Assembly (NCBI RefSeq): GCF_012932915.1
Contig: NZ_VCQU01000005.1
Location: 186,001 to 250,000, forward strand
From: Antrihabitans stalactiti
Lineage (GTDB): Bacteria > Actinomycetota > Actinomycetes > Mycobacteriales > Mycobacteriaceae
DNA length: 64,000 bases
Reading direction: 5' to 3'
Position numbers and translations under genes: made by a program. Of the stretch, positions 18,138 through 26,549 are shown in pieces. Every line of letters begins with the position of its first letter. Position 1 is the stretch's first letter. Below the pieces are notes generated by a model. The model had not been told where the DNA came from. It was given only the letters and a program-made list of their open reading frames with translations, and did no database searches.

Positions 18138-19010
18138 ATGACTCCGAGAAGAGTGCACGCGATCATGGCAGCCCAAGACGGTGTCGTGACCCTTTCCCAA
18201 GCGGTCGGGGCGGGAATGACGGACGCTGGGGTCAGTCGACGGGTGTGCGCAGGGGAGTGGCGACGGCTGTCGACGGGCATTTACCTGCGCGCGGATCGGA
18301 ATTGTGGACCTGCCGCGAAGCTCCGCGCTGCGGTGTTCAGCGCAGGTGAGGGCGCTGTGGCGTGCGGTCCGAGTGCCGCGTGGTGGCACGGTCTGATCGA
18401 TCAACCACCGCGCGAGTGCTGGGTCACCATTCCTGCGCGCCGGACGGTGAAGAAGCGAGAAGGTGTAAATGTCAGACGGCGCGACCTCCTCGACCTTGAC
18501 GTCGGCGTCGCGCGTGGGATTCGTGTCACGGAAGTTCCGTTAACCGTGCTCGAAGCCGCGGTCGAGCTGCCGACCGGCTCGGTGATGATGGACCGCGCAC
18601 TGCAAAACGGGGTCGCGCTGGCAATGCTCGAAAAAGTGCACGAGCGCAATCTCGGACGACGCGGAAGTACGAAGGCCGCGGCTCTGCTTCGATCCGCGGG
18701 CGAGGGCGGTGCGTCAGAGGCCGAGCGGATCTTGCTGAGGCTCCTTCGCGCAGCCGGCCTAACAGGTTGGCGTCCGCACGTCAGCAGCTGCGGATACGAG
18801 ATTGATGTCGCGTTCGTGCGTGCTCGCGTCGCGATCGAAGTCGACGGCTGGGCCTGGCATCGCGATGTCGAACGATTCAACCGTGACGCCGCGCGGCAGA
18901 ACGTGCTGGTCAACGCGGGATGGCATGTCCTCCGGTTCACCTGGCATCAGCTCACCCACGAACCGTCCGCAGTCTTGGACGCAATCAAACTCGCGCTCGC
19001 CGGTCGGTGA
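18138..19010 (+). CDS. AbiEi-type winged-helix / DUF559 endonuclease-fold protein
   Basis: 290 aa. The N-terminal part (QDGVVTLSQAVGAGMTDAGV then WRRLSTGIYL) looks like the AbiEi_4 winged-helix domain of type IV antitoxins. The C-terminal third (GYEIDVAFVRARVAIEVDGW, then RFNRDAARQNVLVNAGW and VLRFTW) is a DUF559/Vsr-like fold with a PD-(D/E)xK-type acidic pair. Families of this build are common in actinomycetes, function unproven. ATG at 18138 preferred; another in frame at 18165. Flanked on both sides by copies of a 35-base palindrome. Confidence 0.78.
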   Translation: MTPRRVHAIMAAQDGVVTLSQAVGAGMTDAGVSRRVCAGEWRRLSTGIYLRADRNCGPAAKLRAAVFSAGEGAVACGPSAAWWHGLIDQPPRECWVTIPARRTVKKREGVNVRRRDLLDLDVGVARGIRVTEVPLTVLEAAVELPTGSVMMDRALQNGVALAMLEKVHERNLGRRGSTKAAALLRSAGEGGASEAERILLRLLRAAGLTGWRPHVSSCGYEIDVAFVRARVAIEVDGWAWHRDVERFNRDAARQNVLVNAGWHVLRFTWHQLTHEPSAVLDAIKLALAGR

Positions 19011-19014
19011 AGAC

Positions 19015-19049
19015 GTTGGAATGCACTCGGTAGCCGAGTGGAATTCCAC
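19015..19049. repeat. Palindromic element, copy 2 (downstream of DUF559 gene)
   Basis: CACTCGG-TAG-CCGAGTGG core with 16-base arms extending into TTGGAATG..GAATTCCAC. Starts 4 bases after the DUF559 stop codon and 29 bases before cobF. It shares CACTCGG, CCGAGTGG and TTCCAC at identical spacing with copy 1. It could fold as a hairpin but has no following T-run. Confidence 0.8.
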
Positions 19050-19077
19050 AATCCCCAGCGGCGGATAGGCTGCCCCG

Positions 19078-19806
19078 ATGGAGAAGCTGTGGGTGATCGG
19101 GATCGGCGCGGGTGATCCGGACCAGGTCACGGTGCAGGCGATCAAGGCGATGAATCAGGTCGATGTGTTCGTCGTGATCGGGAAGGGTGCCGAGAAACAG
19201 GAGCTCGTCGACCTGCGGACTGCAATTCTGGCCGAACATGTCGAGCGCCCATATCGCGTCGTCGAGGTAGCGGATCCGCCGAGGGAGCGTCGACCCGACG
19301 ATTACGGCAGCACGGTCGACGACTGGCACGACCGACGCGCCGAGGTGCTGGGGCGGGTGTTCGATGACATCACCGGGACCGCGGGAATCTTGGTCTGGGG
19401 CGACCCATCGCTGTATGACAGCACGCTGCGCATCGTCGAAAGAGTCAGGGAAAAAGCGCAATTCGACTACGAGGTGGTCCCGGGAATCACGAGTATCCAG
19501 GCGCTTGCGGCGAGGCATCGCATCGTGTTGAACCGCATCGGCGAGCCCGTCCGCATCACCACCGGTAGGCGGTTGCACGATGAGACGGTCACCAACGCCG
19601 TCGTCATGCTGGACGGCGACTGCGCTTTCACCGAGGTGCCCGGCGACGACGTCGACATCTGGTGGGGTGCATACCTGGGGATGCCCGACGAGGTCCTCGT
19701 GTCAGGGTCGCTGCGCGACGTCGAAGGAGACATCCAGCAAGTGCGGTCCGAGCTGCGCGATCGCAAAGGTTGGATCATGGACACCTATCTGCTGCGTCGC
19801 CGCTAG
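19078..19806 (+). CDS. cobF: Precorrin-6A synthase (deacetylating)
   Basis: 242-aa tetrapyrrole methylase: LWVIGIGAGDPDQVTVQAI at the N-terminus is the SAM-binding start, GILVWGDPSLYDSTLRIVE and YEVVPGITSIQALAARH are the methylase signatures, and the tail KGWIMDTYLLRRR is CobF-like. It methylates C-1 and removes the two-carbon unit in aerobic cobalamin synthesis. No other cob gene is present in the window. Confidence 0.92.
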   Translation: MEKLWVIGIGAGDPDQVTVQAIKAMNQVDVFVVIGKGAEKQELVDLRTAILAEHVERPYRVVEVADPPRERRPDDYGSTVDDWHDRRAEVLGRVFDDITGTAGILVWGDPSLYDSTLRIVERVREKAQFDYEVVPGITSIQALAARHRIVLNRIGEPVRITTGRRLHDETVTNAVVMLDGDCAFTEVPGDDVDIWWGAYLGMPDEVLVSGSLRDVEGDIQQVRSELRDRKGWIMDTYLLRRR

Positions 19807-19815
19807 CCTGGAGTC

Positions 19816-20685
19816 ATGCCCGAACTCCCCGAGGTGCAGGCATTGGCACAGTTCCTGCAGCAGCATGCGGTGGGAGCGGTTGTCGGCCGCGTCGATATCG
19901 CCGCCCTGAGCGTGTTGAAGACGTTCGACCCGCCGATCACGGACCTGCAAGGTCGCGACGTGACTGGCACCGGTCGATGGGGCAAGCATCTTGGACTCGA
20001 CTGCGACGGCATCTGGCTTGTCACGCATCTGTCGCGTGCGGGGTGGCTGCGCTGGATCGACAATCCGAACCCGGCGCCGCCGAAACCGGGCGGGAAAAGT
20101 CCGCTGGCTCTTCGGGTTCATCTGTTCACGCCCGAGGGCGCGATGCCCGCATTCGACCTGACAGAAGCCGGCACCAAGAAGCGCCTTGCGGTCTGGGTGG
20201 TGCGGAACCCCAGCGAGATTGCGAGTATCGCCAAGCTCGGACCAGATGCGTTGGCCGTCACCGAGGACGAATTTGCGACCGTGTTGAAGAAGACGTCACA
20301 ACGCATCAAGTCCGCGTTGACCGACCAGATGGTGCTCGCCGGGATTGGAAACGCCTACTCCGACGAAATTTTGCACACCGCAAAGATTTCGCCGTTCGCG
20401 ACGACGGGTTCCATGTCGGCGGAGAAGATTTCGACTCTCTACGACACAATGCGGACCGTTTTGCTCGATGCGGTCGAGCGCTCCGTCGGGCAGGATGCGG
20501 CTCGACTCAAGGGGGAGAAGCGATCTGGGATGCGCGTGCATGCGCGCACCGGCCTCCCGTGCCCGGTGTGTGGGGATACGGTCGCTGAGGTGTCATACGT
20601 CGAGCGATCGTTTCAGTACTGCCCGACCTGTCAGACCGGTGGCAAGGTCCTTGCAGACCGGCGGATGTCGAGACTGCTGAAGTAG
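19816..20685 (+). CDS. Fpg/Nei family DNA glycosylase
   Basis: 289 aa. Starts MPELPEVQALAQFL, giving the catalytic N-terminal Pro and Glu of the MutM/Nei family. The helix-two-turn-helix region is QMVLAGIGNAYSDEILH, and the C-terminal zinc finger is CPVCG...YCPTCQTGGKVLADRR with four cysteines and the DNA-binding Arg. Base-excision repair of oxidised bases. Rv0944 is the corresponding gene in M. tuberculosis by position (recalled synteny). Starts 9 bases after cobF. Confidence 0.92.
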   Translation: MPELPEVQALAQFLQQHAVGAVVGRVDIAALSVLKTFDPPITDLQGRDVTGTGRWGKHLGLDCDGIWLVTHLSRAGWLRWIDNPNPAPPKPGGKSPLALRVHLFTPEGAMPAFDLTEAGTKKRLAVWVVRNPSEIASIAKLGPDALAVTEDEFATVLKKTSQRIKSALTDQMVLAGIGNAYSDEILHTAKISPFATTGSMSAEKISTLYDTMRTVLLDAVERSVGQDAARLKGEKRSGMRVHARTGLPCPVCGDTVAEVSYVERSFQYCPTCQTGGKVLADRRMSRLLK

Positions 20686-20810
20686 CAGGGGGTGCGAGTC
20701 CGCCACCCTAGGGTGAAACCTCGCCATTGTTGCCTAACAGCGTCGACCGCAGACCGATTGTCTTCGTGTGGTGCATCGAGCACTGGCTCAGGGGAGAAGC
20801 GAGGAATCGA

Positions 20811-21428
20811 ATGAAGAATGTGCTGCGCGCAACTGCAGTAATCATGGGGGCCGCGGCCTTGGTCGCCGGTTGCAGTACCGAAGACCGTTCGGCCGCGCCG
20901 ACAACGCCTGCCGTCGCTACGACGACGAACGCAACGGTCGTCGAGACAACGGCAGATGCACCACCTGCGGTTACCCGACCGGTAGAGACGTCGACGTCTC
21001 TGCCGAAGGCCGAATCCAACATCAGCGGGAACGGTCTGTGCCTGGACCAAGACTCCTCGGGTGCTCGGGCTGCGCTCGCGACATTGCCGGGTGACGGCAC
21101 GTGGAAAGTCGAGCACGTTTCGGACGCCACGATCGGAAACTGTCCAGAACTGCTCTGGCTGAGCGCAGCTGGTGGAAACTCTGCCGCAGCCCCGATTCAC
21201 GTTCTGTTCTTCCACGATGGGAAGTACATGGGCACAGCAACATCGGAGCCGTACGCATTCGCGCGGGTCGCGTCGTCGAATGACGACACGGTCGCCGTCG
21301 AGTACAAATGGCTCGTCGGCAACGAGGCGTTCTGCTGTCCGGAGGGCGGTCCGGTGACAATCACCTACACCTGGAATGGGTCGAGGGTCGTGATGAACGA
21401 GCAACTGCCGAAGGAAGTTACGGGCTGA
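20811..21428 (+). CDS. LppP/LprE-type lipoprotein
   Basis: 205 aa from the ATG at 20811: signal peptide KNVLRATAVIMGAAALVAGC with lipobox LVAGC. A T/A/P-rich linker of about 50 residues is followed by a globular domain with paired cysteines (GLCLDQ, NCPELLWL, FCCPEGG) and PIHVLFFHDGKYMGTAT, matching the LppP/LprE lipoprotein domain. Predicted to be anchored outside the membrane; function unknown. The 125-base gap before it contains no other gene. Confidence 0.82.
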   Translation: MKNVLRATAVIMGAAALVAGCSTEDRSAAPTTPAVATTTNATVVETTADAPPAVTRPVETSTSLPKAESNISGNGLCLDQDSSGARAALATLPGDGTWKVEHVSDATIGNCPELLWLSAAGGNSAAAPIHVLFFHDGKYMGTATSEPYAFARVASSNDDTVAVEYKWLVGNEAFCCPEGGPVTITYTWNGSRVVMNEQLPKEVTG

Positions 21429-21431
21429 CGC

Positions 21432-22904
21432 TCACCTTTTGTGGTGGTAGCCGATCCATGCGCGACGCCGTTCGCCGAGCGGATCATCGCGCACCTGGCT
21501 GACTTCGTCGAAGATCATGGTCTCGCGCCGGTCGAGTGAGTATGTCGGCCAAGATGATTGGGGCGAGCCGTGGCGGACGAACGACAGCCAGTGCGCGGTC
21601 ATGGTGTCGGACACTGCGCGCATGGCTGATCGACCGCCCAAAAGTGTTGTGTGCCTGCCGAGTCCGTCGCCGAGTGCGCCGAAGGTTGCGAACAGGTCGG
21701 TGCCGTGCGTTGCGCTCAAGCCGATCGCGTGCAACAAACGGGGCGCGAAATCGTATCGGTAACAGTAGGTTCGGGCGTACTTGGTGTGTCCCTGCGCGCA
21801 GAGAATCGAGGGTTCCCAGAAGACGATGTCACCGCCGAGGTCGGCTGCGGCGCGACGTCGCGGATATCCGGGGTAGGAGGCCAACGCACGGGCCTTGACC
21901 GCCGGATCGGTCTCGTCGAACATCTTCTCGATGCGTTTGTGGCTGGACGGAATGATGTTGAGGAAGAGCGGAAAGAACCGCCCCTCATGTGAAGTCGACC
22001 CGATCAAGAGCGGAATCGGCGCCGCATTACCGTCGGCGAAAGCATCGATCGGATATTGGGGGAGGTAGTCGCCGTCGACGACGGGCGCGGTGATTCGCGT
22101 CCCCGGCTCCTCGTCGGCCAGCCGCTGAGTAAGTGTCTGAGTCGCGTTGGCGAGTTCCATCGGCGACGCTGTGGTCAATGCCCGGACCGCGTCTCCGTCC
22201 GGCGCGATCGATGACACGAATTGTGCGGCCCAGCCGCGAGCGCGGTCCTTGCCGTACGCCGATGCCACAGGCGAACTCGCGGCGATTGCCCGAGCGAACA
22301 GGCCGCGCGCGGCGGGCGTACACATCAACGTCGTCACCGCATTGGCTCCCGACGATTGGCCCCACACGGTCACGTTGTCGGGGTCGCCGCCGAACGCCGC
22401 GATGTTTCGCTGGATCCATTCCAGCGCCGCGACTTGGTCGCGCAGCCCGACGTTCGTTTCGAAAGTTCGCTCAGCGGTGGAGTATTCGGTGAAGTCGAGA
22501 TAGCCCAGTGCGCCGAGTCGGTAATTGAATGAGACGTAGACTATGCCGCCGGTCCGGACCAGATTGTCGCCACGGTACAACGGCTCAGCGGACGACCCGG
22601 TCACGTAGGCGCCGCCGTGGATGAAGACGAGGACGGGCCGCGGCTGATCCGAGGTAGCTTGCGGCGCTAGAACGTTGATCGTCAGGCAGTCTTCGCTCGA
22701 ATCGGCGACCCCGACTTGTGGCGCTTTCGGCCCGAATTCCTTTGCATCGAGCGGGCCGTCCCACGCCTTGACCGGCTGCGGACCGCGAAACCTGAGATCG
22801 CCGATCGGCGTTGCCGCGTAAGGGATTCCGCGCCATGCGCACAATCCATCGACGACTTTGCCGACGACGACACCCGACGCGATCTCGACTGCAGGACCGC
22901 TCAA
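21432..22904 (-). CDS. Carboxylesterase type B
   Basis: 490 aa from a TTG at 22904 that overlaps the stop of the upstream esterase gene (TTGA). Alpha/beta-hydrolase: WRGIPYAATPIGDLRF, DCLTINVLAP, VFIHGGAYVTGS oxyanion-hole motif, nucleophile in VTVWGQSSGANAV, acid in STSHEGRFF, His in SATHGTDLF. The nucleophile elbow is GQSSG where the family norm is GESAG; the serine is kept. Catalyses hydrolysis of carboxylic esters; natural substrate unknown. A longer open frame begins at 23087 but its extra residues are antisense noise inside the upstream gene. Last gene of the MocR-esterase-esterase operon. Confidence 0.88.
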   Translation of the reverse strand: MSGPAVEIASGVVVGKVVDGLCAWRGIPYAATPIGDLRFRGPQPVKAWDGPLDAKEFGPKAPQVGVADSSEDCLTINVLAPQATSDQPRPVLVFIHGGAYVTGSSAEPLYRGDNLVRTGGIVYVSFNYRLGALGYLDFTEYSTAERTFETNVGLRDQVAALEWIQRNIAAFGGDPDNVTVWGQSSGANAVTTLMCTPAARGLFARAIAASSPVASAYGKDRARGWAAQFVSSIAPDGDAVRALTTASPMELANATQTLTQRLADEEPGTRITAPVVDGDYLPQYPIDAFADGNAAPIPLLIGSTSHEGRFFPLFLNIIPSSHKRIEKMFDETDPAVKARALASYPGYPRRRAAADLGGDIVFWEPSILCAQGHTKYARTYCYRYDFAPRLLHAIGLSATHGTDLFATFGALGDGLGRHTTLLGGRSAMRAVSDTMTAHWLSFVRHGSPQSSWPTYSLDRRETMIFDEVSQVRDDPLGERRRAWIGYHHKR

Positions 22905-24418
22905 TTGGCAGCCTCGGCGCGGACCGATTCCACGTGATCGTTGTATTCGGTCCACGCGAGCCGACGATCGCGGTCCATGTCGGTCTCGACATGAGGAGTC
23001 GCATCGAGAATCAGCGTTTTGCGGTGGTCCGCCGTGTACTGCGGCCAGCTGCTCAGTGGCGCACCGTACTTCGCGAAACTGAGCCAATGCGACTGCACCA
23101 GCTGGGTGACTCGGCGCAGCCCGCGGCGTCCACCGGCTGCAGTGAGCGCCCGACCGGCAATGGTTTCGCCGAATCCGAAGACGGCCAACAGCTCCGAGGC
23201 ATGCGTCGCGCGCAGGCGCATCCGATCGAACAACCTGGGGGAGAAGTCGTACCGATAGTTGTAGGTGGGCGCGTGCTGGCTGTGGCGTTCGGCAACGGCG
23301 AACGTCGGCCGCCAGAACATGTAGTCGCCGCCGATTCGGATGGCTGCATCGGGCGCTGGATAGCCTTGGTAGGCAGCAGCTATGCGATCGATCGGGACTC
23401 CGGCTTGCTCGAACATCGTCGCAATTCGAGCAGGTTTCGTCGGCAGTTCGTCGATGTAGCGGTCGAACAACGTTCCTTCGTCGCGATTGGTTCCGATGAT
23501 CAGCGGAACACGGTGGGCGCTACCGTCCTCGTAGGCCGCAATCGGGTGCTTGGGCAAATAGTCGCCGTCGACAACGGGGACGGTGGGAACGAGGCCGGGA
23601 CGTTCGCCGAACCAATGTTTGCCCACGGCGCTGAACGCCCGTCGAATGTCCTGTGCGTCGGCGTCGACGAGCAAGCGCGGCACCCCGCCGAGCTTGTCGA
23701 GAATCTGCGCGCCGAAGTCGGCTGCTGTCTGCTGATCGGTCACCAGATCGGCCATCGGACTTTCGGAGATCCCGCGATGGAACAACCCCTTCGCCGCCGG
23801 CGTCGCGAGCAACGTTGCGATGGCGGCGCCGCCGGCGGACTCGCCGAAGATCGTCACGTTGGACGGGTCGCCGCCGAACGACGCGATGTTGCGCTGCACC
23901 CATTGCAGCGCAGCTACCTGGTCTCGCAGGCCGAGGTTGGATTCGATGGGCCGGTCGGGCGTCGAAAACTGACTGAAGTCGACATACCCGAGCGCTCCCA
24001 GGCGGTAGTTCATCGAGACGACGATGACGCCGCCGCGGCGCACCAAACTCGCACCGGAATACAACTCGACCGCGGAGGTGCCGAAAACGTAGCCGCCGCC
24101 GTGGATGAAAACCATGACCGGTCGTGGTGTCGAACTGGGCTCGGCGGGGGCCGTGATGTTGAGCGTCAGGCAGTCTTCGGATTGCGGCTGGATCGTGCGC
24201 GGACCGATTTGGGAGCCGGTGCGATGCTGGATGGATGCAAAGCCGAAGCGGGTCGCGTCGATGACGCCCCGCCACGGCTGCACTGGTGCTGGTGCACGAA
24301 ACCGCAGGTCTCCGACTGGCGGAGCCGCATACGGGATCGAGCGCCACCGGAGCACGTGGCGCTCGCGCGTTCCGCGGACGCGTCCGTCGGGGGTCGTTAC
24401 CTCTGACAACGATGTCAT
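22901..24418 (-). CDS. Carboxylesterase type B
   Basis: 505 aa. Canonical type-B esterase: RSIPYAAPPVGDLRF, DCLTLNITAP, VFIHGGGYVFGTS, nucleophile elbow VTIFGESAGGAAI, acid in GTNRDEGTLF and His in RATHASELL. No signal peptide, so cytoplasmic. Its start overlaps the stop of the MocR regulator by 4 bases (ATGA) and its end overlaps the second esterase, so the three form one transcript. The two esterases are paralogs aligned over their length. Confidence 0.92.
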   Translation of the reverse strand: MTSLSEVTTPDGRVRGTRERHVLRWRSIPYAAPPVGDLRFRAPAPVQPWRGVIDATRFGFASIQHRTGSQIGPRTIQPQSEDCLTLNITAPAEPSSTPRPVMVFIHGGGYVFGTSAVELYSGASLVRRGGVIVVSMNYRLGALGYVDFSQFSTPDRPIESNLGLRDQVAALQWVQRNIASFGGDPSNVTIFGESAGGAAIATLLATPAAKGLFHRGISESPMADLVTDQQTAADFGAQILDKLGGVPRLLVDADAQDIRRAFSAVGKHWFGERPGLVPTVPVVDGDYLPKHPIAAYEDGSAHRVPLIIGTNRDEGTLFDRYIDELPTKPARIATMFEQAGVPIDRIAAAYQGYPAPDAAIRIGGDYMFWRPTFAVAERHSQHAPTYNYRYDFSPRLFDRMRLRATHASELLAVFGFGETIAGRALTAAGGRRGLRRVTQLVQSHWLSFAKYGAPLSSWPQYTADHRKTLILDATPHVETDMDRDRRLAWTEYNDHVESVRAEAAN

Positions 24419-25806
24419 ATTTGGATCATAACCACTCCAGCGACGGCCTCGACGATGAGCGGGAGTGCCCGACGCAGGTCTGCGCCGGATGCGGCGGTGT
24501 AGCCGATGGCGATGCCGAAGGTCCGCGCCGGACCGCTGTGGTGCCGTTCCAGCCCGTCCAGGTGCAGGCCCGATCGCCGGCCCGCGTCGACGACCTTGAT
24601 TTCGGCCTCCGCTGACGGCAATGCGACGACGATGTGCGCGCCTGCGTCGTCGCCGACGACTTCGATTCCTGCGGACCGAAAAGTGTCGACCACGAGGGTC
24701 CGGCGCTCGGCTGCCTCGCGGCGGACGCGCCGGAGGTGACGAGCCAGATCGCCGGACCGCGCAAGTTCGATCAATACCCGCTGGCCCGCCGGGCTCGGAC
24801 CTACCCCGATGCGCTCGCGTCGCTCGAGGACCGCCGCGGCGACGAAGTCAGGCGCAGACATCCAGCCGACACCGAGTGCTGGGGTGAGTATCTTGCTCGT
24901 GGTCCCGAGATGGACGACGACGTCCGGTCCGATCGACGCGAGCAATGGCAATGGGGCTGTGTCGTAGCGCAGTTCGCCGTCGTAGTCGTCTTCTATGACG
25001 AGAAACCCTTCGCGCCTGGCTCTTTCGACCAGCTCGACCCGGCGCATCGCGGGCATCCGCGCGCCGAGTGGGAACTGATGCGCCGGTGTGCAATAGACCG
25101 CGCGAATGCCGCTGGGCAGCGCATCGAGGCACAGTCCGTCGGCGTCGACCGGAACCGGCACTATCGTCATGCCCGCTGCGAGCAGCGAGCCGACTGCTCG
25201 GTTGTAGCCCGGTTCCTCTACGGCAACAGCGTCGCCGCGCTGCCACAGCGATCCGGCGAGTTCGCCTGTGGCGCTGCTGGTTCCGGCCGTCGCAAGCACT
25301 ACGCCCGCGGCGGCGTTGCCGACCAATCCGCGGTGGCGCAGTAGATGCTCGGCTACTGCCGCCCGGTAATCGGGAAGTCCGGCGCGCTCCGGCCGGACCT
25401 GCTGCGGTCCATCTGCCGCCGCGCGCCACGCGCGACGCCAGGCCGCGTCGTCGATGCACTCGACACACGGGGAGCCGGGGGCGAGGTCGATCAACGTGGC
25501 ATCGTCGTCGCGAGGGACCGCCAGGGTCGGTTTCGGTGGGGCTGGGTGCGGCGTGGCCGTCAGGTAGGTCCCCGAACCGTGCCGGCCGACGATCCAGCCC
25601 TCGGCGAGCAACTGGTCGTATGCGGCTGAGGTGACTGTCCGGCTGACCCCCAGCCGCAGGGCCAATGCGCGCGACGAGGGCAAGCGGTCGCCGCCGAGAA
25701 GATGCCCGTTCGTCGCGGAGGACCGAAGGGCGTCGGCCACCTGCACCGCGAGCGGCGTCGCAGACTCTCGATCGACGACGATCGGCAGGTCGTGCTCGAC
25801 GTCCAC
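24415..25806 (-). CDS. MocR/PdxR-type GntR regulator with aminotransferase domain
   Basis: 463 aa. Residues about 10-80 are a GntR winged helix (TPLAVQVADALRS, LPSSRALALRLGVSRTVT, GSGTYL). From about 110 on is a fold-type I aminotransferase domain (AGTSSATGELAGSLWQRGDA, VIEDDYDGELRYD, PLP-binding lysine in GTTSKILTP). Such proteins use PLP or a PLP adduct as effector and usually control the divergent gene, here the flavin-fold gene at 25878. Co-transcribed with two esterases, which is less usual. Confidence 0.93.
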   Translation of the reverse strand: MDVEHDLPIVVDRESATPLAVQVADALRSSATNGHLLGGDRLPSSRALALRLGVSRTVTSAAYDQLLAEGWIVGRHGSGTYLTATPHPAPPKPTLAVPRDDDATLIDLAPGSPCVECIDDAAWRRAWRAAADGPQQVRPERAGLPDYRAAVAEHLLRHRGLVGNAAAGVVLATAGTSSATGELAGSLWQRGDAVAVEEPGYNRAVGSLLAAGMTIVPVPVDADGLCLDALPSGIRAVYCTPAHQFPLGARMPAMRRVELVERARREGFLVIEDDYDGELRYDTAPLPLLASIGPDVVVHLGTTSKILTPALGVGWMSAPDFVAAAVLERRERIGVGPSPAGQRVLIELARSGDLARHLRRVRREAAERRTLVVDTFRSAGIEVVGDDAGAHIVVALPSAEAEIKVVDAGRRSGLHLDGLERHHSGPARTFGIAIGYTAASGADLRRALPLIVEAVAGVVMIQI

Positions 25807-25809
25807 GGC

Positions 25810-25858
25810 AAGTGGCCTTTCGAATTAGGTCGTGAATGGCCCTTCAATGATGCCACTT
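25810..25858. promoter_or_regulatory. Candidate MocR operator with direct and inverted repeats
   Basis: In the 71-base divergent intergenic region lie direct repeats TGGCCTTTCGAAT (25813-25825) and TGGCCCTTCAAT (25837-25848), 24 bases apart, bracketed by AAGTGGC (25810-25816) and its complement GCCACTT (25852-25858). MocR regulators typically bind pairs of direct repeats beside the divergent promoters; assignment to this regulator is inference. Confidence 0.6.
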
Positions 25859-25877
25859 CGACAACGACACTGGGAGC

Positions 25878-26549
25878 ATGACATCGACAACCGCCCTGTC
25901 GCCGACACCACGCAGCACCGTGCGGCGGCTCAAAGCCCGAGCCCGGACCGACCGTCAGGACCTGTACGAAGTCCTCGACGCAGGACTCATCTGCCACCTC
26001 GCGGTCGTCATCAACGGGACGCCGGTGGTACTGCCGACGTGCTACGGCCGTGACGGCGACACCCTGTACCTCCACGGCTCGAGTGGTGCGCGCAGCCTGC
26101 TCACTGCGAGCGGTGGCGACGTCTCGGTGAGCGTCACGTTGGTCGACGGCCTGGTCTACGCGCGTGCAGTCATGCATTTCTCGGCGAACTACCGGTCCGC
26201 CGTCGTCCACGGTCGGCCTCGGGAGGTCGATGGTGACGAGCGTCTGCACGGACTTCGCGTGATCGTCGAACACATGACACCTGGGTCGTGGGATTACGCA
26301 CGGGAACCCAACAAGAAGGAAATGGCTGCGACGAAGGTGATTGCGCTGAGCCTGACCGAATCGTCGGTGAAGGTCCGGACCGGTCCGCCGGCTGACGACG
26401 CCGAAGACGTCGATAACGGTGGCGTATGGGCAGGTGTGCTTCCGCTGCAACAGCATTGGGGTCGCGCAATCGCTGCGCCGGATCTCGACGAAAGTGTTTC
26501 GATGCCCGCACACATCCGCGACCGTCAGTTCACCACGTCTGGCAGCTGA
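25878..26549 (+). CDS. FMN-binding split-barrel (pyridoxamine-phosphate-oxidase-like) protein
   Basis: 223 aa. Split-barrel features: VLDAGLICHLAVVINGTPVV, LPTCYGRDGDTLYLHGSSGA, then VYARAVMHFSANYRSAVVHG. These match the Nim/PNPOx-like flavin-binding fold. Divergent from the MocR regulator, the classic arrangement for a MocR target. It could be a flavin-dependent reductase or take part in B6 metabolism; not resolved. Converges with the following gene, overlapping by 20 bases. Confidence 0.85.
   Translation: MTSTTALSPTPRSTVRRLKARARTDRQDLYEVLDAGLICHLAVVINGTPVVLPTCYGRDGDTLYLHGSSGARSLLTASGGDVSVSVTLVDGLVYARAVMHFSANYRSAVVHGRPREVDGDERLHGLRVIVEHMTPGSWDYAREPNKKEMAATKVIALSLTESSVKVRTGPPADDAEDVDNGGVWAGVLPLQQHWGRAIAAPDLDESVSMPAHIRDRQFTTSGS

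Noticed and set aside
22905-23087. N-terminal extension of the second esterase
   Set aside because: Lies inside the upstream esterase gene and has no similarity to esterase N-termini; TTG at 22904 fits overlap coupling.
22811-24406. 531-codon plus-strand frame
   Set aside because: Shadow of the two esterase genes; no recognisable motif.
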